Assembly: GCF_004349215.1 (NCBI RefSeq)
Contig: NZ_SMKU01000068.1
Coordinates: 1 to 32,652, forward strand
Length of the DNA stretch: 32,652 nt
Direction of reading: 5' to 3'
Origin: Actinomadura rubrisoli
GTDB taxonomy: Bacteria; Actinomycetota; Actinomycetes; Streptosporangiales; Streptosporangiaceae
The notes beneath the pieces were generated by a model. That model was given only the letters and a program-made list of their open reading frames with translations, had not been told where the DNA came from and searched no databases. Below are positions 24,314-32,525 of the stretch, one piece after another; within the stretch, counting starts at the first letter, position 1; each line of letters opens with the position of its first letter. The translations under genes and the position numbers were made by a program.

Positions 24314-25125
24314 CGGTTTCCTCTCGTTACCTGCGGAACCCAGCGGGTGAGCCTTCGGTCGACGGCCTGCACCAGGCCCACCGCGCCGAGCGCGACCGCG
24401 ATGATCACCAGGAGGACGGCCAGGACCCCGGCGCCGTCGAACCTCCCGCCCGCCTGGGTGACGACCCGGCCCAGGCCGACGACGGCGATGAACATCTCGC
24501 CGTTGATCATTCCGGTGACGGCGCGCCCGACGCCGAGCCGGACACCCGCCATGATCATGGGCGCGGCGGCCGGCAGCATGACGCGCAGCATCAGCTGGGT
24601 CTCGCCGGCGCCGTAGGAGCGCGCCATCTCCACCAGGTGCGCCGGCACGGACTGGATCGCCGACGCCGTGTTGATGACGATGACGAACATCGCGTACATG
24701 ACCACGACGGCGACGATCGAGCCGCGGCCCTCTCCGAGCAGCGAGAAGAAGATCGGCGCGAAGACCAGCGACGGCGCGGTGAGCAGCGCGTACACGTACA
24801 CGCCGAGGGCCGCCTCGACCTTGCGGTAGCGGCCCATGGCGGCCCCGACGACCAGGCCGGCGACCAGGGACAGGGCGAACCCCAGGACCAGGTTGACGAG
24901 GCTGTCGCGCAGGCTGCTGAAGATCAGCCCGCTGGACGCCATGTCGGCCAGCCGGCGCACCACCGCGCTGAGCGGGGGGAAGAACGACGCGTCCGACAGC
25001 CGTCCGATCAGCTCCCAGGCGGCTGCGGCGGCGGCCAGGCTGACGGGGGCCGCGGGCAGGCGCCGCCAGGACGGCCGGCCGCGTCCTCCGCGTGCGGCGC
25101 CGCGGCGTTCGGCGAGTGCGCTCAT
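24310..25125 (-). CDS. ABC transporter permease, NitT/TauT type (second permease)
   Basis: 271 aa with about six hydrophobic segments. It has the permease EAA-type loop (EMARSYGAGETQLMLRVMLPAAAPMIMAGVRLG) that contacts the ATPase. The N-terminus has a charged stretch before the first membrane helix. The ATG overlapping the ATPase stop (ATGA) was chosen; an in-frame ATG 18 codons upstream lies within the ATPase gene. The gene end overlaps the amidohydrolase start. With the other permease it would form a heterodimeric channel for the importer. Confidence 0.9.
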   Translation of the reverse strand: MSALAERRGAARGGRGRPSWRRLPAAPVSLAAAAAAWELIGRLSDASFFPPLSAVVRRLADMASSGLIFSSLRDSLVNLVLGFALSLVAGLVVGAAMGRYRKVEAALGVYVYALLTAPSLVFAPIFFSLLGEGRGSIVAVVVMYAMFVIVINTASAIQSVPAHLVEMARSYGAGETQLMLRVMLPAAAPMIMAGVRLGVGRAVTGMINGEMFIAVVGLGRVVTQAGGRFDGAGVLAVLLVIIAVALGAVGLVQAVDRRLTRWVPQVTRGNR

Positions 25126-25916
25126 CGGGCCGCCTTCGCCGGGCGGTGCTCCTCGTGCATGTCGCGCAGCCGGTCCCACAGGTACGCCGTGATCTCGACA
25201 TAGCGGCTGGAGCGTTCGAGGGCGCCGACGTCGTTGGAACGCGGCCGTTCCAACGGAATGGGGACGATCTCGGCGATCTGGCCGGGGCGGGCGCTCATCA
25301 GGACGACGCGGTCGCCCAGCAGGACCGCCTCCTCCATGCTGTGGGTGATGAACACGACGGTCAGCCGGTGCTCCTCCCAGATGGACAGCAGCTCCTCCTG
25401 GAGCAGGCGGCGGGTCTGCTCGTCCACCGCGCCGAACGGCTCGTCCATGAGCAGCACCTGCGGCCGCACGGCGAGGGCGCGGGCGATGCCCACGCGCTGC
25501 TGCATGCCGCCGGACAGCTCACCCGGCCGTTTGGTCTCGAAGCCCGACAGCCCCACCATGCCGATCAGCTCGCGCGCGCGTTCCTCGCGCTCGGCGCGGC
25601 CGACGCCGCGCATCCGGAGCCCGAAGGCCACGTTGTCCAGGACGGTCGCCCAGGGGAGCAGGGCGAAGTTCTGGAAGACCATGCTGCGGTCGGGCCCCGG
25701 CCCGCGCACCGGTTCGCCGTCGATGACGATGTCGCCGCCGTCCCAGGGGATGAGGCCCGCGACGGCCTTCAGCAGCGTGGTCTTGCCGCAACCGCTGGGC
25801 CCGAGCACCGTCAGGAACTCGTTGCGGCGGACGTCGAGGTCGACGTCGTGCAGCGCCTCGACGGCCCCGCCGTCCTGACCGGTGAAGGTCTTGCGCAGTC
25901 CACGGATCTCGATCAT
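25122..25916 (-). CDS. ABC transporter ATPase, NitT/TauT type
   Basis: 264 aa. Walker A GPSGCGKTT, Q-loop VFQNFALLPW, signature LSGGMQQR, Walker B VLLMDEPFGAVDE and switch His in ITHSMEEA are all intact. The sequence resembles SsuB/TauB-type ATPases that drive import of sulfonates, nitrate, thiamine precursors or aromatic acids. It lies between the two permease genes and overlaps each by 4 nt. The substrate is not determined by the ATPase. Confidence 0.95.
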   Translation of the reverse strand: MIEIRGLRKTFTGQDGGAVEALHDVDLDVRRNEFLTVLGPSGCGKTTLLKAVAGLIPWDGGDIVIDGEPVRGPGPDRSMVFQNFALLPWATVLDNVAFGLRMRGVGRAEREERARELIGMVGLSGFETKRPGELSGGMQQRVGIARALAVRPQVLLMDEPFGAVDEQTRRLLQEELLSIWEEHRLTVVFITHSMEEAVLLGDRVVLMSARPGQIAEIVPIPLERPRSNDVGALERSSRYVEITAYLWDRLRDMHEEHRPAKAAR

Positions 25917-26773
25917 CGGTCGCTCCTTGCCGTGGTGGTCCGTGCCCATCGGGTCAGCTTGCGTTCGGCCCACCGCGCGAGGGAGATCAGCAGCAGCGCC
26001 TCCGCCACGATGATCACGATGGTGCCGTACAGGAGGGGGGCCTGGAACAGGCCGCGGTACTCCAGGATCATTCCGCCGAGCGCGTCGGAGACCATGAGCA
26101 ACTCGACGATCACCATGCCGGTGACCGCGCGTCCGAGGCCCAGCCGGATGCCCGTCATGATCGCCGGGAGCGCGCCCGGCAGCAGGACCCGCGTCCAGAT
26201 GCGCCGCTCGCCGGCCCCGAACGAGCGGGCCATCTCGATGAGCGCCGGATCGACCTGCCGGACCCCGGCGCGGGCGTTCACCACCACCATCACGATCGAG
26301 AAGATCGTGACGAGGATGACCCGCGAGGCCAGCCCGAAGCCCACCGCCATCACCAGCAGCGGGATGATCGCCGCCATCGGGGTGACCAGCAGGATGTTGA
26401 GGTAGACGTCCGCCAGCCGCTCCAGCGCGCGGAACCGGCCGAGCAGGATGCCCGCCGGCACGCCGGCGGCGACGGTGACGCCGAAGCCGAGGACCAGCGC
26501 CTGGTTGCTGACGTACATGGCCCGCCACAGCTCCCCGCTGCCCAGCAGCTCGACCGTCGCCTCGACGGTCTCGAAGAAGCCGGGGATCAGCAGGCCGCCG
26601 CGCTGCCGGACGTAGAGCTCCCAGCCCGCCGCGAGCACGACGAACGTCAGCAGCTGGTACGGCAGGTTTCGGTCGGCGATGCGCCGCAGGACGCCGGGCC
26701 GCCGCGCCGGGCGGGGCCCCGCCCTGGTCCCGGACCGTCCGCGCGGCGACCGGGCCTTCGTCGCGGCGGTCAT
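25913..26773 (-). CDS. ABC transporter permease, NitT/TauT type (first permease)
   Basis: 286 aa. A basic N-terminal tail of about 35 residues precedes the first membrane helix (YQLLTFVVLAAGWELYV); five further hydrophobic segments follow. The coupling loop is EMARSFGAGERRIWTRVLLPGALPAIMTGIRLG. The ATG overlaps the stop of the binding-protein gene and the end overlaps the ATPase start. It is similar in plan to the second permease but clearly diverged, so the pair is an old duplication and not a recent repeat. Confidence 0.9.
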   Translation of the reverse strand: MTAATKARSPRGRSGTRAGPRPARRPGVLRRIADRNLPYQLLTFVVLAAGWELYVRQRGGLLIPGFFETVEATVELLGSGELWRAMYVSNQALVLGFGVTVAAGVPAGILLGRFRALERLADVYLNILLVTPMAAIIPLLVMAVGFGLASRVILVTIFSIVMVVVNARAGVRQVDPALIEMARSFGAGERRIWTRVLLPGALPAIMTGIRLGLGRAVTGMVIVELLMVSDALGGMILEYRGLFQAPLLYGTIVIIVAEALLLISLARWAERKLTRWARTTTARSDR

Positions 26774-27762
26774 GCGGCCGCGCCCACGAAGGTCAGGTCG
26801 GCCGCGTCCCTCGCGGTCATGCCCCGGTCGATCACGCCGGCCCGGACGAAGAAGTCGATGGTGCCCTGGACGTTCCGCTCCGTCAGGGCCCTCGCGTTGA
26901 ACAGCTTGGCCTGGACGTACCGTTCGGCGACCTCCGCCATCTCGGCGCCGCCCTCCTCCGGCAGGTACCTGGCCGCGAGCCCCACCAGGTACCGCGGATC
27001 CTTGTTGATCTTCGCGTGCTCGTCGGCGAGTGCGCTCACGAAGACCTGCGCCACGTCCCTGTGCTCGGTGATGAAGTCCGTGTTGGCGTAGACGGTCTGC
27101 GGGTGCAGGTCCGGCAGGCTCCTGGCGAAGTCGACGATCTTGGCGAACCGGGCTCCTCCGGACGCCTTCTTCTCCAGGGCGACCGCGTCGGCGACCTCCA
27201 GCGCCGTCGCGTCGATCCGGCCGGTGACGAGCGCCTGGGCGCGGACGTCGGAACCGCCGATCGTCAAGTATTTGGGACGATCGCCGGAGCCGCAGTTGGC
27301 CTTCACCCACTCCTTGATCATCGCGGTGGCGGTCGCGCCCTCGCTGAAGATCCCGAGCGGGCGCCCGACCAGCTGGCCGCAGGAGGAGATGCCGGGCTTG
27401 CCGTAGACCGCCCACTGGTTGCCGATCGCATCAGCGATGATCTTGATGGGCGCGTCGCGTTCGACGGCGAGCAGGGCGGAGCTCGTCGCCTCCGCCGAGA
27501 TCGCGTAGTCGCCCTTGGCCAGCCCCTCGATGGTCAGCTCGGGTTCGGCCAGCTCAACGACCTTGACCGTGTGGCCCTGCCGGCGGACGACGTCGATGGC
27601 GGCGAGGATCGGCACGGTCGTGATGTCCGGCTCCGTGATCGCGATCTTGAATGAGAGCTTTCCGTCCTCCTTGACCTCGGCCGCGCCTCCGCCGCCGCAG
27701 CCGGCCAGAGTGCAGAGCGTCGCGAGCGCGGCGAACCGTCTGAGAAGAGTTCGGGCGTGCAC
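26770..27762 (-). CDS. ABC transporter substrate-binding lipoprotein (NMT1/TauA-like)
   Basis: 330 aa from a GTG start. N-terminal signal with positive residues (HARTLLRRF), a hydrophobic core and a lipobox LAGC followed by Gly residues, so the mature protein should be a lipid-anchored receptor outside the membrane. The rest fits NitT/TauT binding proteins (AITEPDITTVPILAAIDVV; GRPLGIFSEGATATAMIKEWV). An ATG 22 codons upstream exists, but AAGGAGGAGG lies just before this GTG and the shorter start gives a proper signal peptide, leaving a roughly 90-nt leader after the promoter. First gene of the five-gene operon; repressed by the divergent LacI if the operator call is right. The ligand is unknown; organic acids and aromatics are common for the group. 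Confidence 0.9.
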   Translation of the reverse strand: MHARTLLRRFAALATLCTLAGCGGGGAAEVKEDGKLSFKIAITEPDITTVPILAAIDVVRRQGHTVKVVELAEPELTIEGLAKGDYAISAEATSSALLAVERDAPIKIIADAIGNQWAVYGKPGISSCGQLVGRPLGIFSEGATATAMIKEWVKANCGSGDRPKYLTIGGSDVRAQALVTGRIDATALEVADAVALEKKASGGARFAKIVDFARSLPDLHPQTVYANTDFITEHRDVAQVFVSALADEHAKINKDPRYLVGLAARYLPEEGGAEMAEVAERYVQAKLFNARALTERNVQGTIDFFVRAGVIDRGMTARDAADLTFVGAAA

Positions 27763-27833
27763 AGCCTCCTCCTTCGAGGTCGCGCCGTTGGCCCCGGCCC
27801 TGCACCGATCTGCGAAGACTGAGGTCACCGGCT

Positions 27834-27889
27834 AGGCAAACGTATGCCTTGCCTGGGCATGTTAGTGAGCTGGACCATCCTTCTGTCAA
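27834..27889 (-). promoter_or_regulatory. Transporter operon promoter and operator
   Basis: On the minus strand TTGACA (plus 27884-27889) and TAACAT (plus 27859-27864) are separated by 19 nt. The near-palindrome AGGCAAACGTATGCCT (27834-27849) starts about 10 nt after the -10 box and so covers the transcript start. It has a central ACGT like the site before the divergent LacI gene, pointing to repression by that regulator. Confidence 0.68.
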
Positions 27890-27928
27890 GAAAAGCCCGG
27901 AATATAGGTGCAAACGGGCCGTGAGACG

Positions 27929-27976
27929 TTGTTCTCCGCCGCCGCTCCGTGGCATAGTTAGGAAAACGTTCTCCTA
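27929..27976 (+). promoter_or_regulatory. Promoter and operator of LacI regulator 2
   Basis: TTGTTC (27929-27934), an 18-nt spacer and CATAGT (27953-27958) form a plausible promoter. TAGGAAAACGTTCTCCTA (27959-27976) is an 18-bp palindrome with one mismatched pair, placed right after the -10 box. It differs from the AGCGCT sites of regulator 1, so the two LacI proteins should not cross-bind strongly. Self-repression is likely. Confidence 0.65.
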
Positions 27977-27987
27977 GGGAAGTGATC

Positions 27988-29010
27988 GTGAGCTCACTGG
28001 CGGAAGTCGCCCGCGTGGCGGGAGTGTCGGTCTCCACCGCGTCACGGGTGCTGGCCGGATCCAGCCACCCCATCTCGGCCAAGACGCGGGCCAAGGTCAT
28101 GGCGGTCGCCGACGAGCTGGGCTACTCGCCCAGCGCCCTGGCCCGCGCCCTGGTCTCGCGCAGCAGCCGCCTCCTGGGCGTGCTCGTGAGCGACATCGTC
28201 AACCCCTACTTCTCCGTCATCGCCCGCGGGGTGGACGATGTGGCCAGCCGCGCGGGCTACGTCACGATGCTGTGCAACGTCGACCGCCGCACCACCACGG
28301 AGATCACCCGGTTGCGGACCATGCGGGACTACCGCGCCGCCGGCGTCATCTTCGCGGGCAGCGGCTATGTCGACGACCCGAGGGAGCCGGACCTCGCCGA
28401 GGCCGTCGGCGAGGCGCGGGCCCAGGGCATCCACGCGGTGTCGCTCGCCGCCCGCGGCATCGGCTGCCCCGTCATCGCCGCCGACGCCCAGGCCGCCGCC
28501 TACGAGATCACCGACTACCTCGTCTCGCTCGGCCACCGCCGGATCGCGTTCATCGAGGGGCCGGAGGGCATGGTGGCCACCCGGCAGCGCCGGGACGGCT
28601 TCCTCGCCTGCATGCGCGACGCCGGCCTCGCCGAGAGCGCGCACTGCCGTCCCGGCGGTTTCGACTATGAGGCCGGGCACGCCGCGACGCTGCGCCTCAT
28701 CGCGCGCCCGCCGCTGCCCGACGCCGTCATCGCGGCCAACGACGAGGCCGCCGTCGGTGCGCTCAACGCGCTGCGGCAGGCGCGCATCGACGTGCCGGGC
28801 GAGGTCTCCGTGGCCGGCATCGACGACCTCAGGGTCGCCCGCTTCGTCGGCCTGACCACGGTCAGCCTGCCGCTCTACGAGATGGGCGCCATGGCCGCCC
28901 GCCACATCATCGACACTCCGCCGGAAACCGCCGCCGCCGTCCCGGCCGAGACCACCACCCTGAGCCACCGGCTGATCCCCCGCGAGACCACCGCCCGGCG
29001 CCCCGGGTGA
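27988..29010 (+). CDS. LacI-family transcriptional repressor (regulator 2)
   Basis: About 340 aa. Helix-turn-helix at the very N-terminus (SLAEVARVAGVSVSTASRVLAG), hinge helix around YSPSALARAL and a full sensor domain ending near LPLYEMGAMAARHII. Two GTG codons are possible starts (27982, 27988). I chose the second because AGGGA lies 7 nt before it and only 1 nt before the first. It is divergent from the importer operon with about 225 bp between starts, and both promoters carry ACGT-centred palindromes. It thus likely controls uptake, while regulator 1 controls the enzymes; whether they answer to the same compound is unknown. Confidence 0.9.
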   Translation: MSSLAEVARVAGVSVSTASRVLAGSSHPISAKTRAKVMAVADELGYSPSALARALVSRSSRLLGVLVSDIVNPYFSVIARGVDDVASRAGYVTMLCNVDRRTTTEITRLRTMRDYRAAGVIFAGSGYVDDPREPDLAEAVGEARAQGIHAVSLAARGIGCPVIAADAQAAAYEITDYLVSLGHRRIAFIEGPEGMVATRQRRDGFLACMRDAGLAESAHCRPGGFDYEAGHAATLRLIARPPLPDAVIAANDEAAVGALNALRQARIDVPGEVSVAGIDDLRVARFVGLTTVSLPLYEMGAMAARHIIDTPPETAAAVPAETTTLSHRLIPRETTARRPG

Positions 29011-29064
29011 CGGCGGTCTCGCGCGGGCCTCACGAAATGACCGGATTCGATGGCGTCCGATTCA

Positions 29065-29099
29065 CCCTGAGCGGGTAGGCGGACGCGGCGGGCTCAGGG
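29065..29099. terminator. Possible hairpin between convergent genes
   Basis: CCCTGAGC (29065-29072) and GCTCAGGG (29092-29099) form an 8-bp stem with a 19-nt loop, overlapping the SulP stop codon between the convergent LacI and SulP genes. No T-run. Weak by itself. Confidence 0.35.
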
Positions 29100-30587
29100 G
29101 GTGGCGGATCCTGCTGGTACGAGCGTGGGGATCGCCTGGTTGTGCCGATCCACCCAGCTGGTCAGGGCCGTGCGGCAGGCGTGGTCGAGGTGCCGCAGAC
29201 CCGCCAGGTCCAGCTCAAGCGGCCGGTGACGGGGCAGCTCTTCCAGCGTGTCGATGATCTGCGGCAGCCGCAGGAAGGTGGCGTTGCCGGTGAGCGTGAC
29301 GCGGATCGGGTGCGGGGACGCGTCGCCGGTGTCGTCCGTCCCGTGGACTTCGATGTGGAGGTGCGAGGTGTCCCAGGCCGATTTGACCACTGCCAGCAGC
29401 AGACCGAGCAGGACGCCCTCGAACAGGTTGAGCGCCACCACGGCGACCGCGGTGACGGCCAGGATGACCGCTTCGCCCCGGTGCTCCCGCCACAGGGGGC
29501 GCAGTTGCGTGAAGGGGACGAGTTTCCAGCCGGCGAACACGAGCACGCCCGCGAGGGCGGCGAGCGGGATGATCTTCAGCACGGCCGGGAACAGCACCGC
29601 GAAGAGCAGGAGCCAGAAGCCGTGCAGGACCCGGGACGCCTTGGTCCGCGCGCCCGCCTGGACGTTGGCCGAGCTGCGCACGATCACCGCCGTCATCGGC
29701 AGGGCGCCCAGCGCGCCGCACACGGTGTTGCCGACACCCTGGGCCATGAGCTCCTTGTCGTAGTCGGTGCGCGGACCGTCGTGCATCCGGTCCACGGCGG
29801 CGGCGCTGAACAGGCTCTCGGCGGACGAGATGAGCGCGAACGCCACAACGGTGCCCATCACGCCGACTTCGGCGAGCCGAGCCAGATCGTCGCCGCCCGG
29901 CGGCTGGATCGAGCCGAGCAGTCCCTGTACCCGCAGCCTCGCCACCGGCAGGTCCAGCAGCGACGATGCGCCCGTCGCCACCGCGACGGCCGCCAGGGGC
30001 GCCGGTACCGCGCGGAGCCGTTCGGGCATGCGCGGCCATCCGATCAGCAACCCGATCGTCGCGGCACCGACGCCGAGAGCGGACAATGCGGTGGCCGATC
30101 CGGCGCTGTCCATCAGCAACTCCGGGACGCCGGCGAGCTTGGCGACACCTGACGCGGGTGCGGTCGCGCCGGCCATCGCGTACAGCTGTCCGGCGATGAT
30201 GGTGAGGCCGATGCCGGCGAGCATGCCCTCGACCACCGCCACCGAGATGGCCCGGAACCAGCGGCCCATCCGGAGCACGCCGAGCAGTACCTGCAGCAGG
30301 CCCGCCGCCAGGACCACCGCGCCGAGGACGCTGAGGCCGTATTCGTGGACGGCCTCGTAGACGAGGACGGTCAAGCCGGCGGCCGGGCCGCTGACCTGGA
30401 GGCTGCTGCCGGGCAGCAGCCCCACCACGAGTCCGCCGACGATGCCGGTGATCAGGCCGAGCCCGGCGGGGACGCCGGAGGCGACCGCCACTCCCGCGCA
30501 CAGCGGCAGCGCGACCAGGAAGACCACCAGCGACGCGGAGATCTCGCCCCGCAGGAGCCGGGGAGATCGCAAGAGTGTGGGGAGCAT
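29094..30587 (-). CDS. SulP-family anion transporter with STAS domain (probable bicarbonate transporter)
   Basis: 497 aa membrane protein with 10-12 hydrophobic helices over residues 15-400. The SulP core regions are seen in LVVFLVALPLCAGVAVASGVPAGLGLITGIVGG and LISSAESLFSAAAVDRM. A C-terminal STAS domain (about 420-490, HPIRVTLTGNATFLRLPQI...LDLAGLRHLD) is intact. SulP proteins move sulfate, bicarbonate or dicarboxylates. The gene follows a beta-carbonic anhydrase by 10 nt, a pairing known for bicarbonate carriers. The start has a GAGG site upstream; longer readings run into the anhydrase gene. It is unrelated to the neighbouring catabolic genes except by position. Confidence 0.88.
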   Translation of the reverse strand: MLPTLLRSPRLLRGEISASLVVFLVALPLCAGVAVASGVPAGLGLITGIVGGLVVGLLPGSSLQVSGPAAGLTVLVYEAVHEYGLSVLGAVVLAAGLLQVLLGVLRMGRWFRAISVAVVEGMLAGIGLTIIAGQLYAMAGATAPASGVAKLAGVPELLMDSAGSATALSALGVGAATIGLLIGWPRMPERLRAVPAPLAAVAVATGASSLLDLPVARLRVQGLLGSIQPPGGDDLARLAEVGVMGTVVAFALISSAESLFSAAAVDRMHDGPRTDYDKELMAQGVGNTVCGALGALPMTAVIVRSSANVQAGARTKASRVLHGFWLLLFAVLFPAVLKIIPLAALAGVLVFAGWKLVPFTQLRPLWREHRGEAVILAVTAVAVVALNLFEGVLLGLLLAVVKSAWDTSHLHIEVHGTDDTGDASPHPIRVTLTGNATFLRLPQIIDTLEELPRHRPLELDLAGLRHLDHACRTALTSWVDRHNQAIPTLVPAGSATP

Positions 30588-30597
30588 CGGATCCTCG

Positions 30598-31239
30598 CTA
30601 CAGGGGGAGGAAGGCGTCGGTGTCCGGCCGGTGCACGAGGACTGATCCGGTGTGGACCTCGTAGTACCAGGCGTGCAAGGTGATCCGGCCGTCCTCGGTA
30701 CGCCGCTGCACACTGGGATACCGGCGCAGCCGTCCCAGCTGGGCGAGCACATGGCTCTGCGCCGCCGCCGCGAGATCACCGCCCGGGGGCCCACCGGACG
30801 CCGCGCCGTCCTGTCCGGGGGCGAGCGGCCGGACGCCCGGCGATCCGTCGGCGACCTCGGCCAGCCACCCGCGGAGTACGGGTGCGGCGCCCAGATCACC
30901 GGCGCCGAGCAGAGCGCCGACGGCGCCGCAGTGCGAGTGCCCGCAGACGACGATGTCGGCCACGCCGAGCACCTCGACGGCGAACTCGATGGTGGCGACT
31001 TCACCGGCGGGACGGTCCAGGCGGTACCGGGGAACGATGTTCCCGGCAGTGCGCAGTTCGAACAGCTCGCCTGGGCGGGCCCCGGTGAACAGCGAGGGGA
31101 CCACCCGCGAGTCGGAGCAGCTGATGAACAGCGCCAGGGGCGATTGGCCTGCGGCGAGCCGGTGGAAATCCTCGCCGTGCCGGACCACGTACTCGCGGAA
31201 GGAACGCGCATTGTCAATAAAAGTACGCATGCGAAACAC
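30598..31239 (-). CDS. Beta-class carbonic anhydrase
   Basis: 213 aa. Zinc ligands Cys41 (SCSDSR), His101 and Cys104 (GHSHCGA), and the Asp43-Arg45 dyad, are all present, so it should interconvert CO2 and bicarbonate in the cytoplasm. The start is either the GTG at 31239 or the ATG at 31230; a GAGG lies 3 nt before the former and 12 nt before the latter, neither ideal, so the start is uncertain by three codons. First of a two-gene operon with the SulP transporter: the pair would balance bicarbonate supply. The 214 bp upstream hold no gene. Confidence 0.92.
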   Translation of the reverse strand: MFRMRTFIDNARSFREYVVRHGEDFHRLAAGQSPLALFISCSDSRVVPSLFTGARPGELFELRTAGNIVPRYRLDRPAGEVATIEFAVEVLGVADIVVCGHSHCGAVGALLGAGDLGAAPVLRGWLAEVADGSPGVRPLAPGQDGAASGGPPGGDLAAAAQSHVLAQLGRLRRYPSVQRRTEDGRITLHAWYYEVHTGSVLVHRPDTDAFLPL

Positions 31240-31453
31240 ACACCTCGAAGAACCGTCAGATCGCCGACGGAAGCATGGACTGAATTCGCTGTGATCAAAT
31301 CGGATGCACGATGGATCCCGTCACGGCGCCGACAGAGGTACATGCGTATCGACGAGGTCGTCTCACATGTGTGTCGAACACCCGGGAATACCGATGCCCT
31401 GCCTCAGGGCGCGGTGCACTCCGAAAAGAAGATCGGACGCCTGTGGGCGGACC

Positions 31454-31861
31454 TCAGCAGCGGAAGACCTGCAGAAGTGCGAGGATGCGCGCGGTCTGCC
31501 CACTGATCATGTAGACGGATTTGCCGACACGGCGCATGACCGCGCTCGCCTCGGCGGCGCGCTGCATGGCGGAGGATGAGGGAGCGTCGGACGCCCTGAC
31601 CAGTTGTGGGGCCACGGTCCTGCTGCCCAGCCGGATGGTGAGATGTTCGGGCGACTTCCGCTCCGACCGCTCTGTCTCGCAGCCGTCGTCCAAGGTGGCC
31701 GCGTCGGCCTTCCGTGGATTCTCCACCAGTGCCAGCGTCGGTGCCGCGGGTTGATCGGAGTTCACCGGGCGCAGGTAGGTGCTGGATACCAGGTGAAGGC
31801 ATCCGCATATGACGACGACACAAAGAGCGACAGCACGCTGTAATGATCTGTGCCGAACCAC
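31454..31861 (-). CDS. Small exported or membrane-anchored protein of unknown function
   Basis: 135 aa from a GTG chosen because GGAGG lies 9 nt upstream; this places an Arg/His-rich start followed by one hydrophobic helix (AVALCVVVICGCLHLVSS), a signal peptide or anchor. The rest is polar, with no family I recognise. ICGC could be a poor lipobox. It has a TTA leucine codon at 31841-31843 (codon 7), rare in high-GC actinomycetes and, in Streptomyces, a mark of bldA-dependent developmental control. The gene stands alone between the carbonic anhydrase promoter and the broken hydrolase. Real but uncharacterised; a longer reading starting at 31966 lacks a ribosome-binding site. Confidence 0.55.
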   Translation of the reverse strand: MVRHRSLQRAVALCVVVICGCLHLVSSTYLRPVNSDQPAAPTLALVENPRKADAATLDDGCETERSERKSPEHLTIRLGSRTVAPQLVRASDAPSSSAMQRAAEASAVMRRVGKSVYMISGQTARILALLQVFRC

Positions 31862-32019
31862 TCTCGGTGGCCTCCGTCCCGACTCGCGCGGTTGCCCTGG
31901 CTGCTCGTGACGCTCGATTGCACAGCCTACACGGAATCTTTGATCGACGGGCAATGAGGTGATCATCTTCACTGGGCCCGACGCGGAGGCGACGAGGCCG
32001 CCCGGTGGCCTCAAGCGAG

Positions 32020-32525
32020 TTATTGGATTCTCTCAATAACAGGGAAGAAAGTATGTGAGTCATGCAGGTAAGACTGAATGTCAGAGGCCTCTTCGATCGC
32101 GGCGCTATCCACCGACGACCCTGCCTGCTGTTGCGCGCTCACATGCGGCAGCGGCGTGACCAGTACCGGCACCAAGAAGCCGTGCACATCCAGCGTGCAC
32201 GGCTTCTGGCGCAGAACCCGGCCGAGGTCGTCGGCGGGCCTGGGCTGGTAGCCGCCGCCGAGCAGGGCGCGGAGGTACCGGTTGAGATCGCCCGGACTGG
32301 TGATCAGCGCGCCGGCGGCGTCGCCGAGGGACTGGTTCTGGACGGTGGCGTCCACCAGGCGCTCACCGGGGGTGAAGCGTGTGTAGCCGTGGGTTCGCGG
32401 GGCCGGGAGGAAGGGCGACCGGCTGGGCGCGTGCTGGGGCGGGTGCTTCATCGCCATCGCGACGAGCTGCTCGGGACGGAAAGCCTTGAAGCGTTCGGCG
32501 CGCCGGCCTTCCTCGGTCCTGCTAC
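32020..32525 (-). pseudogene. Serine hydrolase (beta-lactamase/D-Ala-D-Ala carboxypeptidase family) fragment
   Basis: The frame is open from the transposase boundary to 32020 without a proper start: upstream of an internal Met it continues as RFKAFRPEQLVAMAM. The piece with HGYTRFTPGERL and SLGDAAGALITSPGDLNRYLRALL resembles the middle of class C beta-lactamase-like serine hydrolases. The N-terminal part with the SxxK nucleophile is missing, cut off at the IS element, and the last 70 residues no longer look like the family. I read it as a gene broken by the insertion and then decayed. Confidence 0.68.
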
